34,841 nt of DNA from positions 1 to 34,841 of the forward strand of contig JABHTG010000139.1 in the NCBI GenBank assembly GCA_018697205.1, read 5' to 3'. Of the stretch, positions 34,004-34,841 are shown piece after piece. The stretch is from Nitrospina sp. GTDB taxonomy: Bacteria; Nitrospinota; Nitrospinia; Nitrospinales; VA-1. The position numbers and the translations under genes are program-made. The number at the start of each line of letters is the position of its first letter. Position 1 is the first letter of the stretch. Under the pieces are notes generated by a model that was not told the DNA's origin, made no database searches, and worked only from the letters and a program-made list of their open reading frames with translations.

Positions 34004-34010
34004 TTTTCCA

Positions 34011-34511
34011 GTGCCAGATTTAATCAGTCACGCAGCATCTGCCTATTTGTTTCGGAACTTGATTCCAAAGTTAAGGATATGCCAAAAGCAATTTTTTATT
34101 TTGGTACTGCTTGGGGTTTTTCTACCGGATATTATTTCTAGAGGTACAATGGTTATATTCGGCGAAGAGGCTGATTTTTTTCTAACCGCTCAATACTTTC
34201 ACACCCCCTTTGCTTGTTTTTTTCAAACTATTATAATTAGTTGTTTTTTTATAAGGTCGCAGAGGATGACTGTTTTCTTAGCTCTTACGACAGGCTGGTT
34301 ACTACACGAAGTCTACGATGTCATGCAGGGAGTTTTAGGGCCAGGTTACTACTTTGTTTTGTGGCCTCTATCTTATGATGCTTTTAGTTTTGGAGTGTTC
34401 CCTGATTCAGCTTGGTATCATGCGGCTTTTTTGACCACATTAATGGCGATTTTAACAAACAAGGCGCTAATAAAAAAAATTAGAGAAAAAAACTATTTAA
34501 TACTAAACTAG
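34011..34511 (+). CDS. YdjM-like (DUF457) membrane-bound metal-dependent hydrolase family protein
   Basis: A 166-residue protein with about four transmembrane helices. The pattern of MPDLISHAASAY with His7, GVFLPDIISRG, FHTPFACFFQ, GWLLHEVYDVMQ and a terminal aromatic helix resembles the LexA-binding inner-membrane hydrolase family. Conserved His and Asp residues would make a metal site. Enzymatic activity has not been shown for most of the family. The start is GTG; the weak ribosome site overlaps the end of the preceding gene. It is probably co-transcribed with the 33548 gene. Confidence 0.7.
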   Translation: MPDLISHAASAYLFRNLIPKLRICQKQFFILVLLGVFLPDIISRGTMVIFGEEADFFLTAQYFHTPFACFFQTIIISCFFIRSQRMTVFLALTTGWLLHEVYDVMQGVLGPGYYFVLWPLSYDAFSFGVFPDSAWYHAAFLTTLMAILTNKALIKKIREKNYLILN

Positions 34512-34710
34512 AGTTAGTCAACTGTATAAATGATCTTCATTTAGATTGTCAGAAGTGTTTCGTTGGATGTGTTAAAGCGGATTATTTGAGGGGAAATTTA
34601 CAGAGACAACTTTGAGTAAAATTTTATTCTAAAACTACCTTGTTGCGCTATCTATCAGATTAACCTGAGTTTGTGAAATTCTACTATAAAAAAATATTTA
34701 TCAAGAAACT

Positions 34711-34756
34711 ACAAAACTAAATAACTGTTTACAGTATCAATCAGTTTAGGTTTTGT
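34711..34756. repeat. Imperfect inverted repeat near the right end
   Basis: ACAAAAC (34711-34717) pairs with GTTTTGT (34750-34756), then TAAA with TTTA and CTG with CAG around small bulges and a loop of about 14 bases. On the minus strand it follows the possible gene end at 34764 by 7 bases, so it may be a weak terminator. The rest of 34512-34763 shows no gene or RNA that I can recognise. Confidence 0.35.
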
Positions 34757-34763
34757 GATACCT

Positions 34764-34841
34764 TTAATATCTCATTTTTACTGCAAGGGGTTTTCTTTCT
34801 GAGGTCGCTGTAGGTGCATCAGGGTTCGATAATTCAACGTA
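34764..34841 (-). CDS. Possible 3' end of a minus-strand gene
   Basis: On the minus strand the frame is open from the window edge to TAA at 34766-34764. It gives 25 residues ending RKPLAVKMRY with a normal mix of amino acids. It is too short to recognise, and the call rests only on openness and the inverted repeat that follows. Confidence 0.3.
   Translation of the reverse strand, partial: YVELSNPDAPTATSERKPLAVKMRY

Noticed and set aside
1-34841. CRISPR arrays, insertion sequences or prophage genes
   Set aside because: I saw no regularly spaced repeats, transposase or phage proteins in any frame.

Overview
The window is AT-rich chromosomal DNA from a Gram-negative bacterium. Supporting signs are lipoprotein signal peptides, a TatB-like protein, a GT9 heptosyltransferase-type enzyme, a LysM/M23 envelope peptidase and many surface-glycan genes. 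MqnA points to menaquinone made by the futalosine route, and the membrane pyrophosphatase carries a K+-dependent signature. The mix would suit an uncultured marine lineage near Nitrospinota or the former Deltaproteobacteria. That placement is a guess from gene content, not from a marker-gene tree.

Layout. 1-3604: a housekeeping run, prs (3' end), rplY, pth and hppA, closed by a strong intrinsic terminator. 3608-4411: mqnA, starting almost on the terminator's T-tract. 4529-6839 (minus): hisI, hisG and an unrecognised single-pass membrane protein. 7025-11518 (plus): a leucine-rich-repeat protein, YqgE, an RluA-type pseudouridine synthase, a Dus tRNA dihydrouridine synthase interrupted by one in-frame amber codon, a TrmH/SpoU methyltransferase and a DUF2231-like membrane protein. 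11552-12277 (minus): a second DUF2231-like protein and tatB. 12395-14367: ribF and an LPG-synthase/flippase-like membrane protein. 14591-14674: tRNA-Leu(CAG). 14900-18618: a small membrane ORF, a GT4, a radical SAM/SPASM protein and a GT2. 18716-20727: two divergent lipoproteins, a seven-bladed FG-GAP propeller and a LysM-M23 peptidase. 20821-23477: apt, then DUF4911 and mnmG on the minus strand. 23764-26893: a ketosynthase, an acyl carrier protein and a CrtI-like FAD oxidoreductase. 27084-33408: GT9, radical SAM, a membrane/phosphodiesterase/methyltransferase fusion and a B12-binding radical SAM enzyme. 33548-34511: two small membrane proteins. The last 330 bases hold an imperfect hairpin and possibly the 3' end of a minus-strand gene.

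The most novel part is 23764-33408. A discrete KAS-ACP-desaturase cassette probably builds a specialised acyl or polyene chain. It is followed by a cluster with two different radical SAM enzymes, a GT9 and a 768-residue protein joining membrane helices, an alkaline-phosphatase-superfamily domain and a SAM methyltransferase. Together these look like an undescribed pathway for an envelope lipid or glycan, but no product can be assigned from sequence. Two conserved genes have defects worth checking: pth has no standard start codon, and dus has an internal TAG.
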